NCBI GenBank assembly: GCA_031553975.1
Contig: JAVBKP010000127.1
Span: forward strand, 1-17,087
Reading direction: 5' to 3'
DNA from: JAVBKP01 sp031553975
GTDB lineage: Bacteria > Bacillota > Clostridia > Peptostreptococcales > Anaerovoracaceae
DNA: 17,087 nt
Within the stretch, counting starts at the first letter, position 1. Every line of letters starts with the position of its first letter. The notes under the pieces are model-generated. The model made no database searches. It had not been told where the DNA came from and saw only the letters and a list, made by a program, of their open reading frames with translations. A program made the position numbers and the translations under genes. Shown one piece after another: positions 1-6,241 of the stretch.

Positions 1-432
1 ATTGGAATAGGTAACCCAATAAAACGCCCAGAGTTTACCCTGTGTTTGTTCCTATATGAGGTAAAACCCGTAGATTGGTCTATATTGATGACTGGAAGGT
101 CAGTGAGAAAAGGAACACCTGTGTCACTAAAATATATGCTATCTGTGAATAGTGAATCTGACGGAGAGAGCCAAGGCATAGAAGAGCAGAGAATATTGGG
201 GAAGGCTATTCAAATCCTAGGGGCGTATCCTGTCATAAAACCACCTAACAAATTCTTAGAGGAGACTGATATGGAGGTGGGCATCATCCACGACAACCTC
301 ATATTAGATGATAAGAATAAGATATGGGGGAGCTTGGGCCAGATCTATACATCTGTGTTCTACGAAGTTGGTCCTATTATCATCAACGATGATGTCAAGG
401 GAAGCGATGCATCTAGGGTGGTAAGTGTCTAA
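1..432 (+). CDS. Pvc16-type (DUF4255) eCIS protein, 5' partial
   Basis: The frame is open from base 1 (reading IGIGNPIKRPEFTLCLFLYE), so the gene starts before the window; a TTG at 46 is only an in-frame codon. The visible 143 residues show the pattern of the Pvc16 N-terminal family (DUF4255): LFLYEV near the start, a conserved strand followed by 'SLKYMLSVNSES', then 'RILGKAIQILGAYPVI', and near the end 'WGSLGQIYTSVFYEVGPIIIND'. By family knowledge, Pvc16/Afp16-type proteins cap or terminate the tube and sheath of extracellular contractile injection systems and set particle length. The stop overlaps the next start by one base (TAATG), which implies translational coupling. The DUF4280 and DUF4157 genes downstream support the eCIS assignment. 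The family call rests on recognised sequence pattern, not on a search. Confidence 0.8.
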   Translation: MGIGNPIKRPEFTLCLFLYEVKPVDWSILMTGRSVRKGTPVSLKYMLSVNSESDGESQGIEEQRILGKAIQILGAYPVIKPPNKFLEETDMEVGIIHDNLILDDKNKIWGSLGQIYTSVFYEVGPIIINDDVKGSDASRVVSV

Positions 433-1163
433 TGAGTGATTTTAATGAAGAGTATGCACTAAAAATCACTAGGAGAGAAGTATCATTGGTGGTTTGCCCC
501 ATAGACACCTTTACAGGCATGATGGCGTATGCAGAAGGACTACGAGTTTGGGTAGAGGGGCTTTCGGCAAGACCTGTGGTGAAGCCTACAGGGGAGTTTG
601 TATTTTTTGATTTGCCAGTGGGGACTTGGCAGGTCCATGTAGAAAGCAAACTTTTCTTTGAAGAGATAAGAGATGTAGAGGTAGAAGAGGAAGCATCGAG
701 AGAAAAAGGGTCAACGCTAAAAATACCAAATATGTTAACAATTAGGTTGATTCCCACGAGAAGGTATGGAGTGCCACCAGATACAAAACTGGTCACTGGA
801 TATTATCCGCCAGGCACAGGAGTGTATGTTACCCAAAAGGATAACAATACGGGCATAAAATCCATGTCATACGAAGAGATAGAAGGCAATGCACAAATGG
901 TGATTTATAGCGCATATGCTTTGAATCCAATGGGCAAAGAGTTTGGCGTGCTGGATCAAGAGGGGGAAATGAAGTGCTTTGTTGTGGTGAAAAAGATAGA
1001 AAAGGGCGTGAATCTCTATAGGATATCCACTCTCTTGACAAAACCGCTTATTAGGGGACAAGCTTTATACCTAGTGAGCAGGGGTAGGGCTGATAGCACA
1101 GGGTACTTATTTTTACCTGTGAAAAATATAGCAAAGAATGCAGAGGTGCGAGTATGGGATTAG
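432..1163 (+). CDS. Unrecognised eCIS-linked beta-rich protein
   Basis: 243 residues. The ATG overlaps the stop of the Pvc16-type gene by one base, and the 3' end overlaps the PAAR-like gene by 10 bases, so the three are almost certainly co-translated. There is no signal peptide or membrane segment. Residues of about 10-85 (VSLVVCPIDTFTG, then EFVFFDLPVGTW, then VHVESKLFFEEIRDVEV) look like a transthyretin/carboxypeptidase-regulatory-like beta sandwich, in which a variable loop is followed by F-x-DLPxG and an aromatic strand. A second beta-rich half begins near 'IRLIPTRRYGVPPDTKLVTG'. Its position between a Pvc16-type protein and a spike-tip protein suggests a structural or baseplate accessory of the particle; that role is inferred. 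I do not recognise a named family, and an exact counterpart in the Afp/PVC gene set is not evident. Confidence 0.7.
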   Translation: MSDFNEEYALKITRREVSLVVCPIDTFTGMMAYAEGLRVWVEGLSARPVVKPTGEFVFFDLPVGTWQVHVESKLFFEEIRDVEVEEEASREKGSTLKIPNMLTIRLIPTRRYGVPPDTKLVTGYYPPGTGVYVTQKDNNTGIKSMSYEEIEGNAQMVIYSAYALNPMGKEFGVLDQEGEMKCFVVVKKIEKGVNLYRISTLLTKPLIRGQALYLVSRGRADSTGYLFLPVKNIAKNAEVRVWD

Positions 1164-1540
1164 CAGTATGCATGGGCGCAGCGATTCAGTGTAGCTTTGG
1201 CGTGGCACCAGGGGTACTGGTGGTGCCACTGATTAACAGATGTATGTCCATGATGCCCATAGCTACGGTCATGGACAACAAGCCATTTATGAATATCTTG
1301 CCTTTTGGTATGTGCCAGTCAATAGCAAATCCAGTGGTGGCGGCGGCTACAGCAGCAGCCCTAGGGGTACTCACCCCTATGCCTTGTATCCCGGCCACAA
1401 CAGCGCCCTGGACACCAGGCGCCGCCACAGTCCAAATCGCAGGATTCCCCGCCCTGAACAAAGACAGCACACTCATGTGCATGTGGGGCGGGGTGATACA
1501 GATCAATAGTCCGGGTATAACAAATGTGATGATACCGTGA
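1154..1540 (+). CDS. DUF4280 PAAR-like spike-tip protein
   Basis: 128 residues, start ATG with an AGAGGTG ribosome site about 6 bases upstream, inside the end of the preceding gene. The sequence carries the DUF4280 hallmarks: 'MGLAVCMGAAIQCSFG' at the N terminus, 'MDNKPFMNILPFGMCQSIANP' centrally, the small-residue run 'AAATAAALGVLTPMPC', 'CMWGGVIQINSPG' at the end, and six or more scattered Cys. By family knowledge these PAAR-like proteins sharpen the tip of the spike of contractile injection systems and T6SS-like devices, and can carry or recruit effectors. No effector domain is fused to this copy. It is followed immediately by two candidate cargo genes, which fits a tip/cargo module at the end of an eCIS locus. 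Family call is confident; tip function is by analogy. Confidence 0.85.
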   Translation: MGLAVCMGAAIQCSFGVAPGVLVVPLINRCMSMMPIATVMDNKPFMNILPFGMCQSIANPVVAAATAAALGVLTPMPCIPATTAPWTPGAATVQIAGFPALNKDSTLMCMWGGVIQINSPGITNVMIP

Positions 1541-1556
1541 GAAAGAGGTGGAAAGT

Positions 1557-1937
1557 ATGTATGAAGCAGTGGAGAGAGAGAGGGTAAAACAGCCTAAACA
1601 GAGGGAGAGTTCCAATGAAAAAAGTAATATAATTATTGCCAAAGATGATTCCAATATAAAATATGACAGTGGAAGTGCCATTCAAATGATGAAATCTATC
1701 CAATTTCAGCCTGCGGCTCAAGATTATCCTGGCAAGGATGAAGACTTCGCAAACGAAGTACGTAAAGGAAGAATAAGGTATCATAATTTTATCGTCAGAG
1801 TGCTTAGATCGGGTCAGACATTAAAGATATATACTTTTCCAAAGTATAAGTGTCAAATACACATTCATGAAGAAGAAGGAATAAAAGTTGCATCACATAT
1901 TAAAAGCAATGTTGGAAATAAACGTCATCCTTATTAA
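1557..1937 (+). CDS. Unrecognised candidate eCIS cargo protein
   Basis: 126 residues from the ATG at 1557, preferred because AAAGAGGTGG (1543-1551) is a good ribosome site for it; an in-frame GTG at 1548 lies inside that site. The first part (MYEAVERERVKQ, then SSNEKSN) is polar and low in complexity. The middle has 'IQMMKSIQFQP', a hydrophobic/glutamine stretch of the kind often seen in the linkers of eCIS-associated proteins. The last 60 residues (FIVRVLRSGQTLKIYTFPKY, IHIHEEEG, SHIKSNVGNKRHPY) look like a small compact basic domain with His pairs. I recognise no family and no catalytic motif. It shares the 'MYE' plus Gln/Lys/Ser-rich start with the DUF4157 protein that follows. It could be a small effector, an effector remnant, or an accessory protein; cargo status is inferred from position only. 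Confidence 0.6.
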   Translation: MYEAVERERVKQPKQRESSNEKSNIIIAKDDSNIKYDSGSAIQMMKSIQFQPAAQDYPGKDEDFANEVRKGRIRYHNFIVRVLRSGQTLKIYTFPKYKCQIHIHEEEGIKVASHIKSNVGNKRHPY

Positions 1938-1975
1938 ATGCAGGATTTATTTTATTGTTAACAGGAGGAACCACC

Positions 1976-2329
1976 ATGTACGAAGAACAACAACAACAAA
2001 AATCATCAGATACCAAATCAATCCAAAAGAAAAGTGACACAGGCATACCAGCTCAAATGAAAGAAAAATTTGAAACTGCATCGGGGTTTTCATTTGATGA
2101 TGTCAAGGTCAATTATAACTCAGATAAGCCTGCACAACTACAGGCACTAGCCTATACGCAGGGCAATGAAGTGCATATCGGACCAGGTCAAGAGCAGCAC
2201 TTAGCCCACGAATTAGGACACGTAGTCCAGCAAAAGCAAGGGCGAGTAGAACCAACAACACAGCTACAAGGCATGGACATCAACGACGATGAAGAACTAG
2301 AAAAAGAAGCGGACTTGATGGGGGTATAA
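1976..2329 (+). CDS. Short DUF4157 (HELGH) eCIS-associated protein
   Basis: 117 residues from the ATG at 1976, chosen over the upstream in-frame TTG at 1955 because AGGAGG (1963-1968) lies 7 bases before it. After a Gln/Lys/Ser-rich leader (MYEEQQQQKSS), residues of about 25-117 match DUF4157: 'GIPAQMKEKFETASGFSFDDVKV', 'PAQLQALAYTQGNEVHIGPG', 'HLAHELGHVVQQKQGRV', and 'DDEELEKEADLMG'. HELGH plus the distal Glu in EKEAD is a zinc-metallopeptidase-like arrangement. DUF4157 is a known marker of proteins encoded in eCIS loci, commonly at the front of large toxins, where it is thought to aid loading or self-processing. This copy stops right after the conserved EADLMG, with no toxin domain behind it. 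It may be a stand-alone adaptor or protease, or the stub of a longer cargo protein. Family call is confident; role is not. Confidence 0.85.
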   Translation: MYEEQQQQKSSDTKSIQKKSDTGIPAQMKEKFETASGFSFDDVKVNYNSDKPAQLQALAYTQGNEVHIGPGQEQHLAHELGHVVQQKQGRVEPTTQLQGMDINDDEELEKEADLMGV

Positions 2330-2398
2330 TGGCGGCAGGTAGGATGCTACTGAACTTGAAAAAAAATACATATTATACAAAAATTAAATAAAATACTG

Positions 2399-2427
2399 TT
2401 GACTTTTTGAAAATCACATGGTATAAT
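2399..2427 (+). promoter_or_regulatory. Sigma-A-type promoter of coiled-coil gene
   Basis: TTGACT (2399-2404) and a perfect TATAAT (2422-2427) are separated by exactly 17 bases. Transcription would begin near 2434, just before the hairpin at 2437-2460. The same layout, with TTTGCT and TACAAT, recurs before the second coiled-coil gene at 3395-3423, with near-identical spacer sequence. Confidence 0.85.
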
Positions 2428-2436
2428 CAGCACTAT

Positions 2437-2468
2437 TAGAGCGTCCAAAGGGGCGTTCTATTTTATTT
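2437..2468 (+). promoter_or_regulatory. Leader hairpin plus U-tract, attenuator-like
   Basis: Bases 2437-2446 pair with 2451-2460 around an AAAG loop, giving a 10-bp stem with two G-U pairs, followed by TTTTATTT (2461-2468). This has the form of an intrinsic terminator. It sits between a strong promoter and the ORF it serves, so it may act as a transcription attenuator or as a 5' stabilising structure. A second copy at 3434-3455 keeps the fold with a compensatory change. Confidence 0.6.
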
Positions 2469-2505
2469 ACTAAAAAATATTTATTAAAAGGGGGAACAAA
2501 AGGGA

Positions 2506-3111
2506 ATGGATAATGAAAAGTTGCTACTTAAAATTGGTGAGGTACTAGGGGAAGGTCTTGCGGAAACAAGACTAGGCTTTAAGGAAATGCGAACTGAATT
2601 CAAGGGCATAAATCAAAAGTATGACTCGCTTCAAGAAGAGGTGAGAGCGGGCTTTAAAGAAATGCGAATTGAACTTGAAGAAGTAAATACAAAGTATGAC
2701 TTGCTAAAAGAGGAAATGCACGAAGGATTTGAAGAAGTCAATAGAAGACATGACTTGCTTCAAGAAGAAGTCAGAACAGGTTTTGAAGAAGTCAATACAA
2801 AGTATGACTTGCTAAAAGAGGAAATGCACGAAGGATTTGAAGAAGTCAATAGAAGACACGAATTGCTAAAAGAGGAAATGCATGAAGGCTTTGAAGAAGC
2901 AGCCAGAAAGCATGATATACTTGAAGAGGAAGTTCGAACAGGCTTTCAGGGTTTTGACTTAGCACAACAAATGAACACAGAATATTACCAAGAGATTAAA
3001 CCATTAATTGCAAAAACATTAGAAGACCAAACCTACATAAAAGATAGACTTACTGCTTTAGAAAACAAGAAATCTAAAGTGAAAATAGCCCAATTATTTG
3101 GATTCATATAA
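2506..3111 (+). CDS. Coiled-coil repeat protein, unrecognised
   Basis: 201 residues, ATG start with AAAGGGGGA at 2487-2495. The first 25 residues (MDNEKLLLKIGEVLGEGLAE) form a likely amphipathic helix. Residues of about 24-147 are an uninterrupted coiled coil built from units beginning with Gly-Phe: two units of 25 residues, then four of 18 such as GFEEVNTKYDLLKEEMHE. The C-terminal 50 residues (about 155-201) include another helix and a basic end (ENKKSKVKIAQLFGFI). There is no signal peptide or membrane segment, so it should be cytosolic. It has its own promoter and leader hairpin. A shortened paralogue lies at 3498-3683 after ywbE. The function is unknown; the position inside an eCIS region is suggestive, but nothing in the sequence ties it to the particle. 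Confidence 0.75.
   Translation: MDNEKLLLKIGEVLGEGLAETRLGFKEMRTEFKGINQKYDSLQEEVRAGFKEMRIELEEVNTKYDLLKEEMHEGFEEVNRRHDLLQEEVRTGFEEVNTKYDLLKEEMHEGFEEVNRRHELLKEEMHEGFEEAARKHDILEEEVRTGFQGFDLAQQMNTEYYQEIKPLIAKTLEDQTYIKDRLTALENKKSKVKIAQLFGFI
2644..2949 (+). repeat. In-frame 54-bp tandem repeats in coiled-coil gene
   Basis: The coiled-coil segment is made of 54-bp units (18 codons) preceded by longer 75-bp units. Alternate units are the most alike: 2686-2750 and 2794-2858 are identical over 65 bases at an offset of 108. This points to recent duplication of a two-unit block, and predicts length variation between strains without loss of frame. Confidence 0.8.
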
Positions 3112-3154
3112 TCCCAGAGATTCAAATTGTACCTAAAAGAGAGGAATACTTAAT

Positions 3155-3358
3155 ATGAATGGACAGAAAAAGGCGGATATAAAACTTGGCATTGAGGTTG
3201 ATATCGTATTAAAACAAGATCAAAGAACTGGCAAACTAACCAGAGGCCACGTAAAAAGAATACTAACCAATAGCCAGGCCCATCCACATGGTATAAAAGT
3301 CATGCTGGTGGAAGACGATATGGTGGGACGCGTGCAGAAGATTATTTCACTTAAATAA
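3155..3358 (+). CDS. ywbE: YwbE family protein (DUF2196)
   Basis: 67 residues, ATG start with AAGAGAGGAAT 10-20 bases upstream. The whole protein follows the YwbE pattern: 'MNGQKKADIKLGIEVDIVLKQDQRTGKLTRGHVKRIL' then 'HPHGIKVMLVEDDMVGRVQKI'. The length equals the usual family length. YwbE proteins are small, widely conserved in Firmicutes, and of unknown biochemical role; the fold is expected to be a small beta barrel. It lies 43 bases after the first coiled-coil gene with no visible terminator or promoter between them, so it is likely to be co-transcribed from the promoter at 2399. It looks like a housekeeping gene caught between two diverged copies of the coiled-coil locus. Confidence 0.9.
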   Translation: MNGQKKADIKLGIEVDIVLKQDQRTGKLTRGHVKRILTNSQAHPHGIKVMLVEDDMVGRVQKIISLK

Positions 3359-3394
3359 AATACTATATTATTCAAAAAAATAAATTATATGGTA

Positions 3395-3423
3395 TTTGCT
3401 TTTTCAAAAACACATGGTACAAT
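3395..3423 (+). promoter_or_regulatory. Second, weaker copy of the duplicated promoter
   Basis: TTTGCT (3395-3400), a 17-base spacer, and TACAAT (3418-3423) align base for base with the promoter at 2399-2427, with the shared spacer end ACATGG. Both hexamers have drifted from consensus compared with the first copy, so it is expected to be weaker. Confidence 0.65.
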
Positions 3424-3433
3424 CAGCACAAAC

Positions 3434-3463
3434 AGGGCGTTCAAAGGGGCGTCCTATTTTAAT
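3434..3463 (+). promoter_or_regulatory. Second copy of leader hairpin plus U-tract
   Basis: Bases 3434-3442 pair with 3447-3455 around the same AAAG loop, followed by ATTTTAATT. Compared with the hairpin at 2437-2460, the third pair of the shared stem has changed from A-U (2440/2457) to G-C (3436/3453), and the eighth from C-G to U-G. Pairing is kept in both, which supports a selected RNA structure. Confidence 0.6.
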
Positions 3464-3497
3464 TGTTAAAAACATTTATAAAAGGGGGGGAAATGAA

Positions 3498-3683
3498 ATG
3501 GAGAATGAAATGTTGCTGATTAAAATTGGCGAGATACTAGGGGAAGGTCTTGCGGAGACGAGACTAGGATTTAAAAAAATGCGCGATGACTTTGCAAAAG
3601 TAGACCAGCAGTTTGAAGAAATGAGGGAAGGCTTTGCAAGAGTGGACAGGCAGTTCGAAGAAGTGAACAGAAAGCAAAACTAG
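3498..3683 (+). CDS. Short coiled-coil paralogue
   Basis: 61 residues from the ATG at 3498, chosen because AAAGGGGGGG (3481-3490) sits just upstream; the in-frame TTG at 3396 lies inside the promoter. The first 27 residues (MENEMLLIKIGEILGEGLAETRLGFKKMR) are nearly the same as those of the 201-residue protein at 2506. Three short repeats follow (FAKVDQQFEEMREG, FARVDRQFEEVNRK), and it then stops. It keeps the shared N-terminal helix but has only a short coiled coil and lacks the C-terminal domain. It is either a trimmed duplicate or a deliberately short partner that could form mixed coiled coils with the longer protein. The latter is speculation. Confidence 0.65.
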   Translation: MENEMLLIKIGEILGEGLAETRLGFKKMRDDFAKVDQQFEEMREGFARVDRQFEEVNRKQN

Positions 3684-3718
3684 AAGAGTTAATTATATTG
3701 TTAATTATGCCAGTTTTG

Positions 3719-4378
3719 TTAAATATTAGATAATTGGCGAGTATAACAAATTTTTCCTAAACCCATCAACCGCGTCACCTCAGAGTCTAGGCCCTCTTTG
3801 TGAGGTTTTGCATTTTCAGACAAATACCCATGATCGCCAGTTTCCATGAATTTGGTCCAGCCGCCTGTATTGGCCCAAAAATAAATACCCCAGTGTTTAA
3901 AATCCCATTCCTCCATATAGGTATTGCATTCAAAATCAATATAATACACCATATTACCAGATACGACGAAATTCGTAGGGAAATAATCGATGTTTAAATT
4001 GTCTTTGTACAAGAGATCACACATTTTGAACATTTGAATAACGTACTCATCTTTAAGCTTATTCTGTGCCACGATTTCCGCAATGGTAGGACCGTCTATA
4101 TATTCTTTGATGAGATACTGTTTTTCATCATCATAAAATAATAGTTTTGGCATAGTGATTCCTACATTTGCCAAACGCTGATAATCCCTAAGTTCACTTT
4201 GTAGCTTGTTGCTTTCAAACGCATAGGTATCACAAGGCTCATAATGCATTTGCTTGTAAACAACGGATTTATAGCTAGACTTTCCAAGATAAGAGTAGCC
4301 GCCTTTTCCTTGTCCCAGCAATTTCGTCACCGTATATGTCTCATCTAAATATACAAAATTCATTCCTATTTCAATCAT
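3719..4378 (-). CDS. Protein-kinase-fold protein next to eCIS ATPase
   Basis: 219 residues, ATG start 3 bases after the ATPase stop, so the two form an operon. It has a protein-kinase-like layout: Gly-rich loop GQGKGGY (22-28), VVYK with Lys42 as the ATP-binding lysine, a hinge-like LIKEYIDGPT (89-98), the catalytic-loop equivalent NIDYFPTN with Asp131 and Asn136 at the correct spacing (the usual His is replaced by Asn/Ile), and YIDFE with Asp148 in place of DFG. The short length and reduced C-lobe resemble RIO- or lipopolysaccharide-kinase-like families and not full Hanks kinases. The key catalytic residues are present, so activity is plausible. Substrate is unknown. Pairing with the particle ATPase suggests regulation of assembly, or modification of cargo; both are inference. 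Confidence 0.75.
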   Translation of the reverse strand: MIEIGMNFVYLDETYTVTKLLGQGKGGYSYLGKSSYKSVVYKQMHYEPCDTYAFESNKLQSELRDYQRLANVGITMPKLLFYDDEKQYLIKEYIDGPTIAEIVAQNKLKDEYVIQMFKMCDLLYKDNLNIDYFPTNFVVSGNMVYYIDFECNTYMEEWDFKHWGIYFWANTGGWTKFMETGDHGYLSENAKPHKEGLDSEVTRLMGLGKICYTRQLSNI

Positions 4379-4381
4379 AAC

Positions 4382-6184
4382 CTATACCTCATATTCTCCT
4401 AAATCACCAGCTAAAAGCGGTGTGCCATTCTTCGCGCTTTCTTCTTTGACAGATTTGAGGATATGGCCCATTCCAATAGCAGTGTCCGTAGCAGCGGCAC
4501 TAAACGCAGAAGAAAGAGCGATGTTTTTTATATTGCTACCAGATAGCCTAAATTGCTTGGATAAATAGGCAAAATCGATGTCTGAATCCAAAGGAGCATT
4601 TTTAGGAAACACGGATTGCCAGATTAGCAAGCGAGAGTCTTCGTCCGGGAATGGAAAATCCACAATATATTGAAAACGCCGCTTAAAAGCATCATCAAAG
4701 TTCTTTGCTAGATTGGTAGCCAATATGGTAATACCTTCATGTTCTTCTAATTTTTGGAGCAAATAAGATACCTCTAAGTTGGCATTCCGGTCATGGGAGT
4801 CCTTTACCTCTGTACGTTTGCCAAAGAGGGAGTCAGCTTCATCAAAGAATAAGATACAGTTGCTATTGGCAGCTTGATCAAATATGACTTTTAAATTCTT
4901 CTCTGTTTCACCTATATACTTGCTCACCACAGAGGCTAAGTCGATTTTGTATAGGGTGAGTCCCAACACCCCTGCCATGACTTGGGCACCCATGGTTTTT
5001 CCCGTACCAGGAGGACCGGCAAACAATATAGGTAGACCTCTACCGTAGGGAAGCTTTTGCGCAAAACCCCATTGCTTGTACACTTTATCCGAAAAATTTA
5101 TTCTGCTGACGGCAGATTGCAACATGGATTTTTGCTCAACAGGCAAGATCAAATCCTCCCAAGCAAACACGGGGGTTACCACACGACCCAGACTAGTGAG
5201 CTTTTGGCTAGAATGCTTACGACAGGCAGCGGTCAGTTGGTCTAAAGTAATACCAGCCATACGGTTCCCTATAGCCTCACTGTGGCCTGTCATAAGGGCG
5301 GACTTTATTTGTAACGGTGTGGTGATGAACCTAGTGCTGATTTCTTCCAATATGGCGGGGGTTTCTAAGGGATACCCAACGGATAGGGCTTCCCAAAGCC
5401 GTTTTCTAGCCCTACTATTGGGCAATGGAACATGGAGTTCAGCAATAGTATAGTCACGAGAGGGTAACGCCGCACAAGGGGTTTCTGATAGGAGAAAAGC
5501 TAGTCCCAAAACATAGTCCAGTCTGTAAAAAAACTCTTTTAGATGATGCGCGTGGTCCTCGCTGAAAAGCACATCCACGTTGCGAATACACAAAAAAGCA
5601 CCGCTGAGTAGGCTTTCCAAGACGATTTCTCGAAGACATATGGTAAAATGATCTTGATCTAGGAGTTGCTTCATATCCACAAGGAGCAAAGGAAGTTTTT
5701 TCTCGGCACAAACCTGCTGTACGTATGTTGTCTTACCAACACCATCAGGACCCCAAAGACAAACCAGATGGCATGTATTTTGCGCCTCCGCAAGGTATGT
5801 AGTGGTTAGGGCAAGGAGCTTCTGGTAGATTGATGAATCAACTATGAACGCAGAATTACACTCTTCAGGAGACCGTAAAAGCATCCAAGATCTTTGAATG
5901 GGCATATCAGGCATAGAAATATAGGATTGTAGTCTGCGTTTTAGGCTTAACAACTCCTCTACACTATCTAACTGGAGGATGCTGGTTATATGCAAAAAAG
6001 GCAAAGAGGGGTAGGCAGACAGTTCGCCTCTGGCAATGATGTATTCATAAAACACTTTGATGTCGTTTTGCAAGGACGAGGGAAACCCTTCCCCAAAGGC
6101 TTGGAGTCTCAAATCTGCCAAGGAAAGAACGTCTTGCAGATGATCAAAATAATTATTATATTTCGTAGGTGGTAAATGTTCCAA
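4382..6184 (-). CDS. Pvc15-type tandem AAA+ ATPase of the eCIS
   Basis: Two AAA+ modules follow an alpha-helical N-terminal region. Module 1 has Walker A GPDGVGKT (145-152) but a poor Walker B (CIRNVDVL), so hydrolysis there is doubtful. Module 2 is complete: GPPGTGKT (390-397), ILFFDEAD (444-451), ATNLAKNFDDAFKRRF with sensor and arginine-finger positions, and a C-terminal lid. This degenerate-plus-active arrangement is typical of the Afp15/Pvc15 ATPases of eCIS loci, thought to help assemble particles or load cargo. The frame stays open up to 6340, but the extra part reads through the 70-bp repeats. I choose TTG at 6184 (600 residues): GGAGG (6193-6197) lies 8 bases upstream, and the predicted transcript starts near 6206. 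ATG at 6199 (605 residues) is the alternative and would be almost leaderless. Confidence 0.85.
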   Translation of the reverse strand: MEHLPPTKYNNYFDHLQDVLSLADLRLQAFGEGFPSSLQNDIKVFYEYIIARGELSAYPSLPFLHITSILQLDSVEELLSLKRRLQSYISMPDMPIQRSWMLLRSPEECNSAFIVDSSIYQKLLALTTTYLAEAQNTCHLVCLWGPDGVGKTTYVQQVCAEKKLPLLLVDMKQLLDQDHFTICLREIVLESLLSGAFLCIRNVDVLFSEDHAHHLKEFFYRLDYVLGLAFLLSETPCAALPSRDYTIAELHVPLPNSRARKRLWEALSVGYPLETPAILEEISTRFITTPLQIKSALMTGHSEAIGNRMAGITLDQLTAACRKHSSQKLTSLGRVVTPVFAWEDLILPVEQKSMLQSAVSRINFSDKVYKQWGFAQKLPYGRGLPILFAGPPGTGKTMGAQVMAGVLGLTLYKIDLASVVSKYIGETEKNLKVIFDQAANSNCILFFDEADSLFGKRTEVKDSHDRNANLEVSYLLQKLEEHEGITILATNLAKNFDDAFKRRFQYIVDFPFPDEDSRLLIWQSVFPKNAPLDSDIDFAYLSKQFRLSGSNIKNIALSSAFSAAATDTAIGMGHILKSVKEESAKNGTPLLAGDLGEYEV

Positions 6185-6212
6185 AGTACAATCCTCCATT
6201 TCTATCACAATG

Positions 6213-6241
6213 ATTATATAATATGGTATAATAAATGCCAA
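6213..6241 (-). promoter_or_regulatory. Promoter of ATPase-kinase operon
   Basis: On the minus strand, TTGGCA (6241-6236) and a perfect TATAAT (6218-6213) are 17 bases apart. The -35 box and most of the spacer belong to the last copy of the 70-bp repeat, while the -10 box is unique sequence. Transcription would start near 6206, leaving a leader of about 22 bases before the TTG at 6184. Confidence 0.7.

Noticed and set aside
1186..1506. Open frame of 106 codons on the - strand inside the PAAR-like gene
   Set aside because: Antisense shadow of a Gly/Ala/Pro-rich coding sequence.
2330..2392. Frameshifted toxin remnant after the DUF4157 stop
   Set aside because: Only about 20 codons are open after a hypothetical shift, and they lack any domain-like pattern.
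3396..3497. Long N-terminal start (TTG at 3396) for the short coiled-coil paralogue
   Set aside because: It lies on the -35 box and leader hairpin, and the paralogue and ribosome site both point to the ATG at 3498.
3684..3718. Terminator between the convergent coiled-coil and kinase-fold genes
   Set aside because: Only a 6-bp AT-only hairpin (TAATTA twice) is seen, too weak to call.
5076..5453. Open frame of 125 codons on the + strand inside the ATPase gene
   Set aside because: Antisense shadow of the AAA+ coding frame, with no ribosome site and no recognisable protein.
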